Assembly: GCA_021234155.1 (NCBI GenBank)
Contig: JAJEKV010000105.1
Span: 62,001 to 126,000 of the forward strand
Reading direction: 5' to 3'
Length of the DNA: 64,000 nt
DNA from: Isoetes taiwanensis
Taxonomy: Eukaryota; Streptophyta; Lycopodiopsida; Isoetales; Isoetaceae
The translations under genes and the position numbers were made by a program. Positions 10,804 to 20,062 of this stretch are shown in pieces (within the stretch, counting starts at the first letter, position 1; each line of letters starts with the position of its first letter). The notes below the pieces were generated by a model. The model was not told the origin of the DNA. It did not search any database and worked only from the letters and a program-made list of their open reading frames with translations.

Positions 10804-11380
10804 ATGGCGATAGCACCCCTAACAAGCATGCTGGAACCCCTGTTGGAATGGGATCCGTTCCGTCCGCTGACGCTGTGGGATCGCCCCAGCCGTCAGATCG
10901 GCATGGAGGCCGGAGCCGTGGCAGACGCTCGAGTGGACTGGATCGAAACAAACGACTCTCATGTTTTCAAGGTCGATTTACCAGGTCCGATCTCCTCCAA
11001 ATTTGCTGCGGAGTTTTTTTTCCTCTGGGTTGTTTAATTGTCGGGTTGCTTTTAGCTAGTTTTTGGGCTCTGAGTTGATGGATTATTCCTTGTTTTGATG
11101 GGTTTTTGCAGGCATGAGGAAGGAAGATATCAAGGTTCAGGTTGAGGACGGTAACGTTCTGACCATTAGTGGCGAAAAAAAACGAGAACAGCAGGAGCAG
11201 ACTGACCGATTCCATCGAATGGAACGCAGTTATGGTCGATTTGAAAGGAGGTTTAGACTTCCTGCTGATTCTAAAATGGATGAAGTGAAGGCCCAAGTAG
11301 ATCATGGAGTTCTTACAGTGACGGTGCCCAAGATTCCCGAGAAGAAGCCTGAAGTGAAAGCTATAGACATATCCGGTTGA
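10804..11380 (+). CDS. class I cytosolic small heat-shock protein (HSP20), one intron
   Basis: ATP-independent chaperone of the alpha-crystallin family that holds unfolding client proteins; class I members are cytosolic. Exon 1 is 10804-10984 and exon 2 is 11112-11380. The intron (10985-11111, 127 nt, phase 1) starts GT and ends TTTTTGCAG; joining restores [18 protein letters not shown], the canonical start of the alpha-crystallin domain. The protein is 149 aa: a short N-terminal arm containing EWDPF (about residues 15-19), the alpha-crystallin domain (about residues 42-135) with [23 protein letters not shown] and GVLTVTVPK, and a C-terminal VKAIDISG with the I-x-I oligomerisation motif typical of class I. 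The start is supported by GAAGATGGC context and no in-frame upstream start. Many plant class I sHSP genes lack introns, so the intron is mildly unusual. Confidence 0.93.
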
Positions 11381-11476
11381 GTGCAATATACTTCTCTAGT
11401 GGTTGTATATATTTATATGTAAATTTTGCCTATGAATATATGCTGTGTGTAATATGCGTTGTTTCTATATATCATT

Positions 11477-11550
11477 GTCTGGGTGGTGTAGTTGGTCATC
11501 ACGCTAGTCTCACACACTAGAGGTCCCCGGTTCGAACCCGGGCTCAGACA
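11477..11550 (+). tRNA. tRNA-Val (anticodon CAC)
   Basis: This is a full 74-nt cloverleaf. The acceptor stem GTCTGGG (11477-11483) pairs with CTCAGAC (11543-11549) with one G-U pair, and the discriminator is A (11550). The anticodon stem CTAGT/ACTAG flanks loop CTCACAC with anticodon CAC at 11511-11513, which reads GUG valine codons. The T-arm is CCCGG-TTCGAAC-CCGGG. The internal A box lies near 11484-11495 and the B box GGTTCGAACCC at 11529-11539. A T-run (GTTTTGTTTTTG) directly after 11550 is the expected Pol III terminator. No intron and no encoded CCA, as expected for a nuclear gene. Confidence 0.96.
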
Positions 11551-12553
11551 GTTTTGTTTTTGTTCTGAGGTTTTGCCTAGTAACAAAATTCCTCTTATCA
11601 ACGCTCTCATACTTTCGGTTAAAAGAATATAGGACTTTCAGCGTATTAGTTGAATAGTTTCAGCGAATTTCCATATCATATGGTTGAATTTATTAAGAAA
11701 CTTTTGAAGGTATTTGCTTTCCTAATAAATTAAGCAATTTCTTTTAAGCTAAAAGCGATTGAATCGAGGGCTGATCTCACATCTGGCGCTGATGTGTATT
11801 TCATTATCGGAACCGACGATATTCGTTTCTCCCAAATAATTTATGAACCATTGCAACTGCGTTCATGTCATTAAGCTGAAACTCCAGGGACATTTATCCA
11901 CTGGGAGGATTGAAAGACTTAAAAGTGCTGGATCCTTGTAAGAAATTCTATAAGAGGATATTTAATTAAGATACTCCTTTCCCAAACATCAGGACAGTTG
12001 TAAGAAATTCTTGGTACAATTCAAATGATTGGAGGAGAAATGGCATACTGGTTAAATGGCTGCTGTTAGGACACAAACCTGGTGTGAAATTATAGTTTGC
12101 CTTGCACTGTTTGAAATGACAACCTGACATTTGAAAACCTGAAGGTTTACAGTTAGTTTGATCAATTTGAAATGTGTGTAGGAGCTTGCAAGACGCATTT
12201 TTAAACGCAGAAGATTATCGTTGGCTCGAATGTTCCTTGGGTACCCAACAAAGTTGGAGGTTCTTATGTTTATACCGTTTAATGGTTCAATATTGCCATG
12301 GATGACTCTGTATGAAGCCATTCCCATGCCTGTCATCTGTTTCTGCCTGTCCATTCTTCAAACACTGGAACTTCCTCCTCAGTTCTTAAACTTCAAACAC
12401 TGGAACTTCCTCCTCAGTTCTTAAACATCTCATTCTTAATAAAAACCTCACAGGCGCAACTTCTAATGTTGCTTTGATTTTAAATCTTGGATTTTCTTTG
12501 TTCATTTTAGGATTAAAAGAGGGCTGCAATAATATCTAAAACTAATATAGTGG
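11551..12553. other. intergenic between tRNA-Val and the PPR gene, with a 33-bp tandem duplication
   Basis: The only clear structure is a perfect or near-perfect tandem duplication at about 12356-12422 of a unit containing CAAACACTGGAACTTCCTCC. No domain-bearing ORF is present. The segment is the 3' flank of the PPR gene on the opposite strand. Confidence 0.5.
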
Positions 12554-15499
12554 TTAATTATAATCTTGACAAGAACACAAACCATCCTTGAAATGGTGAA
12601 AGCGATAAGCATCTCTTATTATAATCTCTCGCCTTTCAATTTTGGATATTATTTTTGTGGCATTATGGCAGTCAATACAAATTCGAAGATTCTTTGTGGC
12701 TCTAATAGTCATCCCTTGAGGTGTACTAAGAAGTCCAAAAGCTATTGCCATTTTCTCACAGTGTCCACATAAAGCATCCTCTTTTTCAGATGTAGACATG
12801 CTCATTGAAACAGACCTGAATTGTGGCACATATCCTTCATTCTTCATTCTTTTACTTAACTTTCTCAACATTGTATTAATGTCATCAATTTGAGGATGGG
12901 TTTTGTCTCCTACTATAAACTCATGTACCTTTTGCTTGACCTCAATCCATGCCTTTCCAGGCTTCTTCCATGCCCCTATGGACTTCCTTGTCTCTTCGAA
13001 TCTGCTTGCTTCCTCCCACATATGAGCATCAGAGTAAATGTCTGACATCAGCACATATGCAGCCCCATCCTCAGGTTGCAATTGAATCAAATGATCAAAG
13101 CACACTCTTCCTATCCCGACGTTGCCATATGTTCTGCAAGCAGTAAGCAAGGATGTCCAGCCAATGACACTGGCTCCAATTCCATGCAGTAAAGCTTCAG
13201 CCTCACTCAACCATCCTGCTCGACCAAAAAGATCAATCAGGCAATTATAGTGGTTAATATTTGGAGTAATCTTGAGAGTATCCGTCATGTACTGGAAGTA
13301 TTGGCAACCCTCGTCCACTGAGCCTGCATGACTGCAAGTAGCTAGTATGTTGGTAAATGATGCATCGTCTGGCCTAATGCCTTTCTGTTGCATGTCCTCA
13401 AGGCAACGTCTTGCAAGTCCAGTGTCCCCGTATCGGGCATATGCAGCAAACATTGCATCCCATGAGATTACATCTTCATTTTGTAACTTGTCAAACACTT
13501 TTCGTGCCACATCCAGTCTTCCACATTTGCCATACATGTCAATCAGTGTGTTTCCAAGAGCTGTATTCCATTCAAGCCCACTTTTAACAATCTGCTCGTG
13601 TATCATCCTGCCCTGCTCCATAGCCCCTATGGTTCCGCATGCTTTTAAGGCACTCAAAAACGTTACTTCATTTGGTTGTACACCCTCCTCCTGCATTTCC
13701 TTGAACAATTGTAAAGCATGAGCAGCATGTCCGTTCATTGCATATCCTCCGATCAATGCACTCCACGACACAACATTATGACTAGATAAGCTGTCAAATA
13801 TACTGTGTGCATCCTCCAATGCCTCACATTTGACATACATGTCAATAAGGGCAGTACCAACAGCAATATCACCATCAAATCCATATTTGATAATTTGGCC
13901 ATGAATCAGTCTTCCCTGATCTACGTCCCCGATGATACTGCATGCTTTCAAAAGACTGAAAAATGTTACTGCATCTGGCTTTATACCATGGCCTAACATA
14001 TCATCATAGAGGTCCATTGCACATAGATAATGCCCCTGTGATACATATCCTGAAATCATCACACCCCATGTCACAACATCCTTATTTGGTAATCTGTCAA
14101 AGACTCTGTGCGCCTCTTCAAGACTTCCGCACCTAATATACATATCAGTTAAGGCATTTCCAAGGAAAGTATCCTTTTCAAGTCCACTTTCTAGAACAAG
14201 ATCATGTATGGCTGTACCTTCTTTTATAGTTGACATGTTACCACATGCTTTTAGAATGCTCAGAAATGTGGCTTTTTCAGGTTTTACACCCTCTTCCTGC
14301 ATTTGATAAAACAGTTCTAAGGCAGCGACATCAAGACCACGCTGGACATATACTGTAATCATGACACCCCAGGAGACACTATTCCGATTTGACATCCTAT
14401 CAAATAGATCTCGTGCCTCATACAAACTTCCACATTTTGCATACATATCCATGATAGAGGTTATAATACCAATATCATGTAAGAACCCAACTTGGATGAC
14501 GTGTTCGTGTAGCAGCCTACCATGTTCTATTGCTTTTATACTGCTATATGCTTTCAGAATGTTCAAATATGTGACTTTTCCTGGATTTAAGCCCTCCTGC
14601 CGCATTTCAACAAAAAGATCCATGACAACATGGCCATGCCCATGCTGGGCATAGCCTGCAATCAATGCATTCCATGAAACCACATTCCTATTCTTCAAAT
14701 TGTCAAACACTTTTAGTGCCTCTTCTAAACTTTCACATTTAGCATACACGTCAACAAGGGTGCTGGCAATAACAACGTCCTGTTCAAGTTTATTTTCCAT
14801 AATCTGGTCATGTATGAGCCTAGCATGTCCTATATCTTGTAAATTATCGCAAGCTTTCAAGATGCTTAGAAAAACGACTTTATCAGGTTTAATGCCATGC
14901 TGTTGCATTTCCCGGAAGAGGTTTAAGGCATAACTACCATCGCCATATTCAGCATATCCTGCAATTATTGCACTCCAGGACGTTGCATCCCGTACTGGCA
15001 ATCTGTTAAATGCTCCATGTGCCTCTTGTAGGCTACCACATTTCATATACATGTCCACAACAGTGGTGCCAATAATGGCATTTTGCTCCATGGCATTGTT
15101 CATGACCTGATCATGAATCAATCTGCCCTGCTCAATAGCTCTCATACTACTACACGATTTCATGATACTAGAAAAGATGAAATTGTCTGGATCTATGCCA
15201 TTCTGTTGCATTTTCATAAAAAGATCCAGAGCAGAAACAGCATCCTTATGATGAGAATATCCTGTAACCATTGTGCTCCATAAAACTCTGTCACAATATT
15301 GAGCTTTGTCAAATACCTTTCGTGCCTCCTCTAAACTACCGCACTTGGCATAAGCATGAACAAGTCCACTTCCAATGACATTATTTAATTCTAATCCGTT
15401 GTTGATTATGTTTTTGTGTACTGCCATGACTTGCTTTAGGGATCCTATAGCACCACATGCTTTCAAAGCACCCAAAAAAACCACTTTTTCTGTCTTCAT
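12554..15499 (-). CDS. PLS-class pentatricopeptide repeat protein with DYW domain
   Basis: This class acts in mitochondria or plastids as sequence-specific RNA-binding C-to-U editing factors. From the first in-frame ATG (15499) the protein is 981 aa and ends at TAA (12554-12556). About 22 PPR motifs run in P-L-S triplets (recurring MYAKCGSLEEA, VVSWNALIAGYAQHG, GIKPD...F..LKAC). They are followed by E/E+ motifs (KKPGKAWIEV, VHEFIVGDKTHPQI) and a DYW deaminase domain in the last 95 or so residues. The zinc and catalytic signature is intact: HCEK for HxE and CIDCH for CxxCH. The terminal triplet is DYN instead of DYW. The ORF starts almost directly in a PPR motif, with no clear organelle-targeting peptide, so a short upstream exon is likely (see 15544-15639). 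No stops or frame breaks occur in the long exon, which supports a functional gene. Confidence 0.9.
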   Translation of the reverse strand: MKTEKVVFLGALKACGAIGSLKQVMAVHKNIINNGLELNNVIGSGLVHAYAKCGSLEEARKVFDKAQYCDRVLWSTMVTGYSHHKDAVSALDLFMKMQQNGIDPDNFIFSSIMKSCSSMRAIEQGRLIHDQVMNNAMEQNAIIGTTVVDMYMKCGSLQEAHGAFNRLPVRDATSWSAIIAGYAEYGDGSYALNLFREMQQHGIKPDKVVFLSILKACDNLQDIGHARLIHDQIMENKLEQDVVIASTLVDVYAKCESLEEALKVFDNLKNRNVVSWNALIAGYAQHGHGHVVMDLFVEMRQEGLNPGKVTYLNILKAYSSIKAIEHGRLLHEHVIQVGFLHDIGIITSIMDMYAKCGSLYEARDLFDRMSNRNSVSWGVMITVYVQRGLDVAALELFYQMQEEGVKPEKATFLSILKACGNMSTIKEGTAIHDLVLESGLEKDTFLGNALTDMYIRCGSLEEAHRVFDRLPNKDVVTWGVMISGYVSQGHYLCAMDLYDDMLGHGIKPDAVTFFSLLKACSIIGDVDQGRLIHGQIIKYGFDGDIAVGTALIDMYVKCEALEDAHSIFDSLSSHNVVSWSALIGGYAMNGHAAHALQLFKEMQEEGVQPNEVTFLSALKACGTIGAMEQGRMIHEQIVKSGLEWNTALGNTLIDMYGKCGRLDVARKVFDKLQNEDVISWDAMFAAYARYGDTGLARRCLEDMQQKGIRPDDASFTNILATCSHAGSVDEGCQYFQYMTDTLKITPNINHYNCLIDLFGRAGWLSEAEALLHGIGASVIGWTSLLTACRTYGNVGIGRVCFDHLIQLQPEDGAAYVLMSDIYSDAHMWEEASRFEETRKSIGAWKKPGKAWIEVKQKVHEFIVGDKTHPQIDDINTMLRKLSKRMKNEGYVPQFRSVSMSMSTSEKEDALCGHCEKMAIAFGLLSTPQGMTIRATKNLRICIDCHNATKIISKIERREIIIRDAYRFHHFKDGLCSCQDYN

Positions 15500-15543
15500 G
15501 ATCTTCCGTTTTAATTGAAAAGGATAATGAGACAATGGCCATT

Positions 15544-15639
15544 CTATGCCCGATAATTATAATTCCAAAACATGTGACAAATCCGCGTTATCGTCATCTC
15601 ACCTGGCAAGCCGGGCTGTTCCATACTTTCGCACTCCAT
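15544..15639 (-). other. candidate upstream exon and 59-nt intron of the PPR gene
   Basis: On the - strand an ATG at 15639 opens a short frame ending at CCAG/GTGAGA, a strong donor (exon end 15603). A GT-AG intron of 59 nt (15602-15544) ending GGGCATAG would join it in frame to sequence leading into SHYPFQLKRKIMKTEK and the PPR ORF. The extension would add 27 residues before the first ATG at 15499 and bypass the stop at 15557-15559. The intron is short for a plant and the added peptide does not look like a transit peptide, so this is only a hypothesis. Confidence 0.3.
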
Positions 15640-16389
15640 ACTGAATCTTCAGAATATGCTCCAGTTCAATGTGATGCTGTTTTTTATGGACGTTCCTCAT
15701 ATATACTCACTAATATGTCCTGTGAAACAGCCTCTAGGTGTCCCCACACATGAAGCCTCCCACATTAAACTCTCTTCTTTGAGTGCATTCATTAGTTGCA
15801 CATAGTCTTACCCAAGAGACTATGGTTTGTGATGGTATCTTAGGGATGGCACCTTAGGGTACGTTCCCATGATCGTACCTGACCGGAGAAAACTCGGGTC
15901 CAACTTTGAAGTCTAGAAATGCCCTAGGATTTATGAAAGCTCATGGTAACAGTTGCAGACTTTGTTTTGCCATGGAAACAGTTTGCAGACTTTTTTGTTT
16001 TGTCGTGTAGCGAATTTTAGGGTCGAGCCCTTCTCATGTGAATGTACCCTTAATGTCCTCTCCCTGTTCAAGTTCGCCCCACATGGGGCCTTCAGATCAG
16101 GCATGGCTATCAAGTATGAAATTTGTCCATCTTGAACCCCTCAGATAAACAAGGTGCCGCAAAATCAGAGATTGTCCTTTGGTTTCTTGAACATGTGTTG
16201 AAGACGAGCATGCAGATGGGTGTGAAACCTATCTAGTTGATGGCGTTTAGGGTGTTGTTTAGGCGACAATCAAGTTTCAAGTACTTTGTTCTTTATATAG
16301 TTAGATAGATAGTACTTTTTACTTATGTTGTTTATATAAGAATTTCCAAGTATTTTTTTCGTTAGATAGATAGTACTTTTTATGTACCC
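15640..16389. other. intergenic, no supported feature
   Basis: This is the 5' flank of the PPR gene. Short frames have no recognisable content. A repeated GTTAGATAGATAGTACTTTTTA motif (cut here into GTTAGATAGATAG and AGTACTTTTTA) occurs twice, around 16300 and 16360. Confidence 0.4.
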
Positions 16390-16502
16390 GTTCAAGGTTT
16401 TCGGGATGCTATTCTGGCATGTACCGGCGGGGTCTCGCGACCGGCATTAGCTGGGAGCGGGTCGCCGGTACATGACAAAATGGCAGACCAAAAAACTTGA
16501 AC
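16390..16502. repeat. 113-bp foldback (MITE-like) element
   Basis: The left arm (16390-16429) and right arm (16463-16502) are inverted copies about 40 nt long, roughly 31 of 40 matching. The outer ends are perfect (GTTCAAG...CTTGAAC) and the inner 12 bases are perfect (CATGTACCGGCG at 16418-16429, CGCCGGTACATG at 16463-16474), leaving a 33-nt loop. There is no coding content. A flanking target-site duplication was not identified. Confidence 0.6.
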
Positions 16503-17991
16503 TGACAATATGGTATTTGGGGAGCGATTTGGCACGGCAAGAAGCAGATGAAGCAAATTTTCGCTGTATGATCTGTTCTACTGCCCAAAAAAGTATGGAT
16601 CTGCAGATTTTGTATGCTTTGTTCTTCATCGGCTCTGTTTTGCTAACCTAGCGCAGGGCTATAGAAATAAACCCAATAAGCACCGATCAGATTGATTAGC
16701 GGAAGCAGGAGCATCTACTCCTTATGGAACTTCGGGTGCCAAAGTGCGAGAAGCCTTCAAGCTAAAGATTCAAAGACATGAAAAGAAAAACAGAGTCCAA
16801 AGGTTTTTGCGCCTCCAACCATCACCAGAAGCTCCAACTCTGGCGGCAAACCCTGTCTGTCGCTAGCCTTGTTCCATTGCCAAGCCCTATTCTTCGTCGC
16901 CGTTGTCTACCATCGAACGAAAAAACAGAGGATTTGTTGTTTTAACCGGATCGAAAAATTGATATGCGGAATGGGCAACTGGAATACCATTCTGCAATAG
17001 AATGGGATGACATGTGGCAGCACGAAATTAACAGAACGACAAAAATCGCGACCCAAATACCATATTGTTGCTTATGTAAGAATTTGTTAAACAAAGTTTG
17101 CAATGAAGGAGCATCAAAGTACTATGAGTGCAAAGAATGTTTTTGTGATCCCATCATTGTGTGCCTATTTGATTGCGTGATTGTTTGTGACTCATTTAGG
17201 GGATTGTTGGGTAAGAAACTAAAGCATTGGCCTTAGGATAGAAAAGCAAATTAAAAATTATAGATGAGAACATCGATTATCTAGATAGTGGTTGGTGAGT
17301 CAATGAAGTAAGGCCTTTGTGCCAAAACAGAGAAGATATTCGAGCAAAAAATAGAAAAGATATATGATTTTATGATAGAGAAGATATTTGGGTTATCCTA
17401 ACCTTTAGATTTGAAATTAGATTAGATATTTTTCAAGTTTAGGACGTCAAATAGTTTAAAAAACCACAATTCTTTGGCCAAAAGACATTGCAGCTAGTTA
17501 CTTTCTATTTTGCATCTAGTGGTAACATTTCATTTGGCGAGTAGCATGAGCCAAGCGCGGAAGAGTAAAATTTCATTTGGCGAGTAGCATGAGCCAGATT
17601 CCTTGAAGCTAGAATGGATTATTCCTCTTGAATGAATGATTTTTTCATAATAAGCTAGAATGGATTATTCCTCTATTATGATTTTGTTTTATGATAATAT
17701 TTATGGAAGAAAGTTGTGCTCCGGATTCGCCTAAAACTATCCAGATAGCTCAGAAACATTGCTATGCTCCATCTTCTTCCACATAATTAATTAGGATCTT
17801 TGTAGATGCTTACCAGATGTGTCGTTCCAAGGATCTGCAACACCAGCAACCTGGTTGAGCATAAACTTCTGTGATATGCTTTAGCAGATGAGTCTTAGCC
17901 ATCTTTGATACTCCATAGTTTTTCTTTCGTCATGGTTCCAATGCAGATCCTTGCCAATGTAAGCTTTCTCAAACCTCTGCAAATGCATACT
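16503..17991. other. intergenic with small duplications
   Basis: A 28-bp segment (ATTTCATTTGGCGAGTAGCA plus ATGAGCCA) occurs at about 17526 and 17571, and AGCTAGAATGGATTATTCCT occurs at about 17607 and 17652. An ORF at 16964-17236 contains a cysteine-rich stretch (CCLCKNLLNKVC, YYECKECFCD) but no family is recognisable, and I do not call it a gene. Confidence 0.4.
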
Positions 17992-17996
17992 GAGAA

Positions 17997-18419
17997 TGTA
18001 ACGTTCCTAACTGACATGCCCTTAACCAACTGGGTCTAGACGTTTATGAGTAGTCACTTTTATATATTCAATGATCAAATACTCGAACAGTGAAACATGG
18101 GTCCATTACAATCTCTCAACCAGAACTATGCTCGTCCTCGAGCATCCATGACTATGATTTAACCCATATACCACTGATTGGGTGGTTACCAAGGTTACCA
18201 AATTATCTATACAAATAGGCACCCATAGAGACTCGAACTCCAGACTTGCTCTGATCCCAAATGTAACGTTCTTAACCAACATACCCTTAACCAATTGGGC
18301 AAAACCATCTAGACATTTATGAATAGTTGCTTTTACCCATTTATGCCACTGTCTCGAGAATGCCCCACATGCACATTCAAGGATCAAATATTGGAGCAGT
18401 CAATCATGGGCCCATTATA
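17997..18419 (-). mobile_element. TRIM (terminal-repeat retrotransposon in miniature)
   Basis: Two related terminal repeats flank a 151-bp non-coding interior. The left repeat (17997-18110) begins TGTAACGTTC and ends CCATTACA; the right repeat (18262-18419) begins TGTAACGTTC and ends CCATTATA. A perfect 5-bp target-site duplication GAGAA lies at 17992-17996 and 18420-18424. Read on the - strand, the right repeat is the 5' LTR and is followed at once by TTTGGGATCAGAGC (18261-18248), close to the initiator-Met tRNA primer site TGGTATCAGAGC. A purine-rich GAGAGAT precedes the 3' LTR. There is no gag or pol, so it is non-autonomous. The right LTR carries an extra 40 or so bases relative to the left. 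Confidence 0.85.
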
Positions 18420-18424
18420 GAGAA

Positions 18425-19957
18425 GACGAAAAAGTGACCATCTTTGCCTTTGCTCTAGCTTGCCACAAGCTATTCGACTTTGGTTCTTCTTTCCGGCCAC
18501 CCCTGTCGTTATGTCTTTCTGTCTTTGGAGGTCCTTTCATATTACTCAAACTCATTATATCCTACAGGCAATTTGGTTGGAACTTAGGTTTTTTAGCCCA
18601 TAGACGTAGGTTTCATTCTAGCTAAGAACATAGTTTTTGTGTAGAATAATTTTTAACCTTCGGACGAAGTATTTCTTTCCCATATGCATGAATTCCCTAG
18701 GTTATTTTTCCAAGGTTATTTTTCTTTAGTATATATGTTGTTAGACGAAAATATGATTCTTGTTGTGAACGTTTGTCTTGGTAATAACGATTCTTTATTA
18801 GTGTGATTGCAAATGTTATGATATATCATGACATTAAGTAGATTGAATATATATATGAAAGAATCCATATGTTACATATTAGCATCTCTAAATATGACTA
18901 ACACACACAAAATGGCGGATCATTCATGGAAATCTTTATCCTATGGATCCCAACCTTTCCTAGGCTTTATCCCATATCCCACAAACCATATCACCACCCC
19001 TTTGTCATGCCAGGGTTGAAGTGGATGAGAATGGCAAAAGAAACTGTGTCGGCCTCAAGGAAAGGGATTCTTGCCCTGATGCAACTAACGCAAGTGGGAA
19101 AGAGCAATCTTGATCGTTGAAAGTTTATTTGTTGCGACTTGGGCATTAGAATATCCTATAGTATATTTCCAATCAACCCTCTGGCAACCTTAAAAGGAAT
19201 ACAAATAAGCAACGAAAAGGTGAATGTGCTACAAAAAAGGAGTACAAATAAGCAACAAAAAGTTGAATATGCAATTTGATTATAAAATACATGCATAATT
19301 TTAATATGAATAGGACCAGCATTACTAAATGGCGAGGCATGAAGCATGCAATACGATGCACACAACTCAAATAAATGCTATCTCGAGCAATAAAAAATGA
19401 GCCATACATAGGTGAGTCCTATTCATCTATCGAAGCATCATGGTTACAAAAAAGAAAACGGTCTAATAGTCGAATGAGATAAGAGTACAATGTGAATCAT
19501 TTTCCTGTTTAGAGCATGCATGGTGAAAATAAGAAAAGATGCAATAAAACATGGGCAATAGCACAAGTATTCATGCATATGCGAACCTCTTTTGTTATTA
19601 AAGCGTGCATAAGCAATCAAAAGCTTGAAGTTTGAGGAAGACATGCACACACGAAGCCCTTTCTCGGGTCTACATCATCCAACATGATAATAGAGGGAAC
19701 GAATGGAAGGAAAAGAATGAAGGAAGGCAAGAGACGTAGATGAGAAATGTTGACAAGAATCTTCCATATACAATTGTCCAAATACATGTTCCATTTCCGA
19801 AAAAAAAGGGGCCTTGAAATTTCGCCCCAAAACACCTGATACGATTGCGGCACTGATCCGTGATCTCGGGTTAAAGCGGAGGATTTGAGCAACCGATCGA
19901 GTTGGCGCCGCCCAGAGGATGCACAGCGGAGGAAAGAAAATTGGGGGGCAAATTTCA
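18425..19957. other. intergenic, no supported feature
   Basis: AT-rich sequence with only short unsupported frames. Around 19196-19265 a short imperfect duplication (ACAAATAAGCAACAAAAAG type) is visible. Confidence 0.4.
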
Positions 19958-20062
19958 AGCCCCTTTTTTCGTTGTAAAATTTTCGTCGACAAAAATTTCG
20001 CTTGCCGGAAAATTTCAAGCGAAATTTTTTTCGAAAATTCTACAACGAAAAAAAAGGGGGCT
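19958..20062. repeat. 105-bp long hairpin / foldback element
   Basis: Arms of about 47 bp (19958-20004 and 20016-20062) are imperfect inverted copies. The outer blocks are AGCCCCTTTTTTCGTTGTA and TACAACGAAAAAAAAGGGGG-CT; the inner blocks are AAATTTCGCTTG and CAAGCGAAATTT, around an 11-nt loop. Related fragments (AAATTTC, CGAAATTTTT) continue to about 20140. The structure suits a MITE or a template for small RNA; no TSD was identified. Confidence 0.6.

Noticed and set aside
10520-11386. Overlapping frames of 130-143 codons around the heat-shock gene
   Set aside because: They overlap the spliced sHSP exons in other frames or on the other strand and carry no motif.
11413-11610. Minus-strand frame with SPGSNRGPLVC
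   Set aside because: It is the antisense translation of the tRNA-Val T-arm and anticodon arm, a common false ORF.
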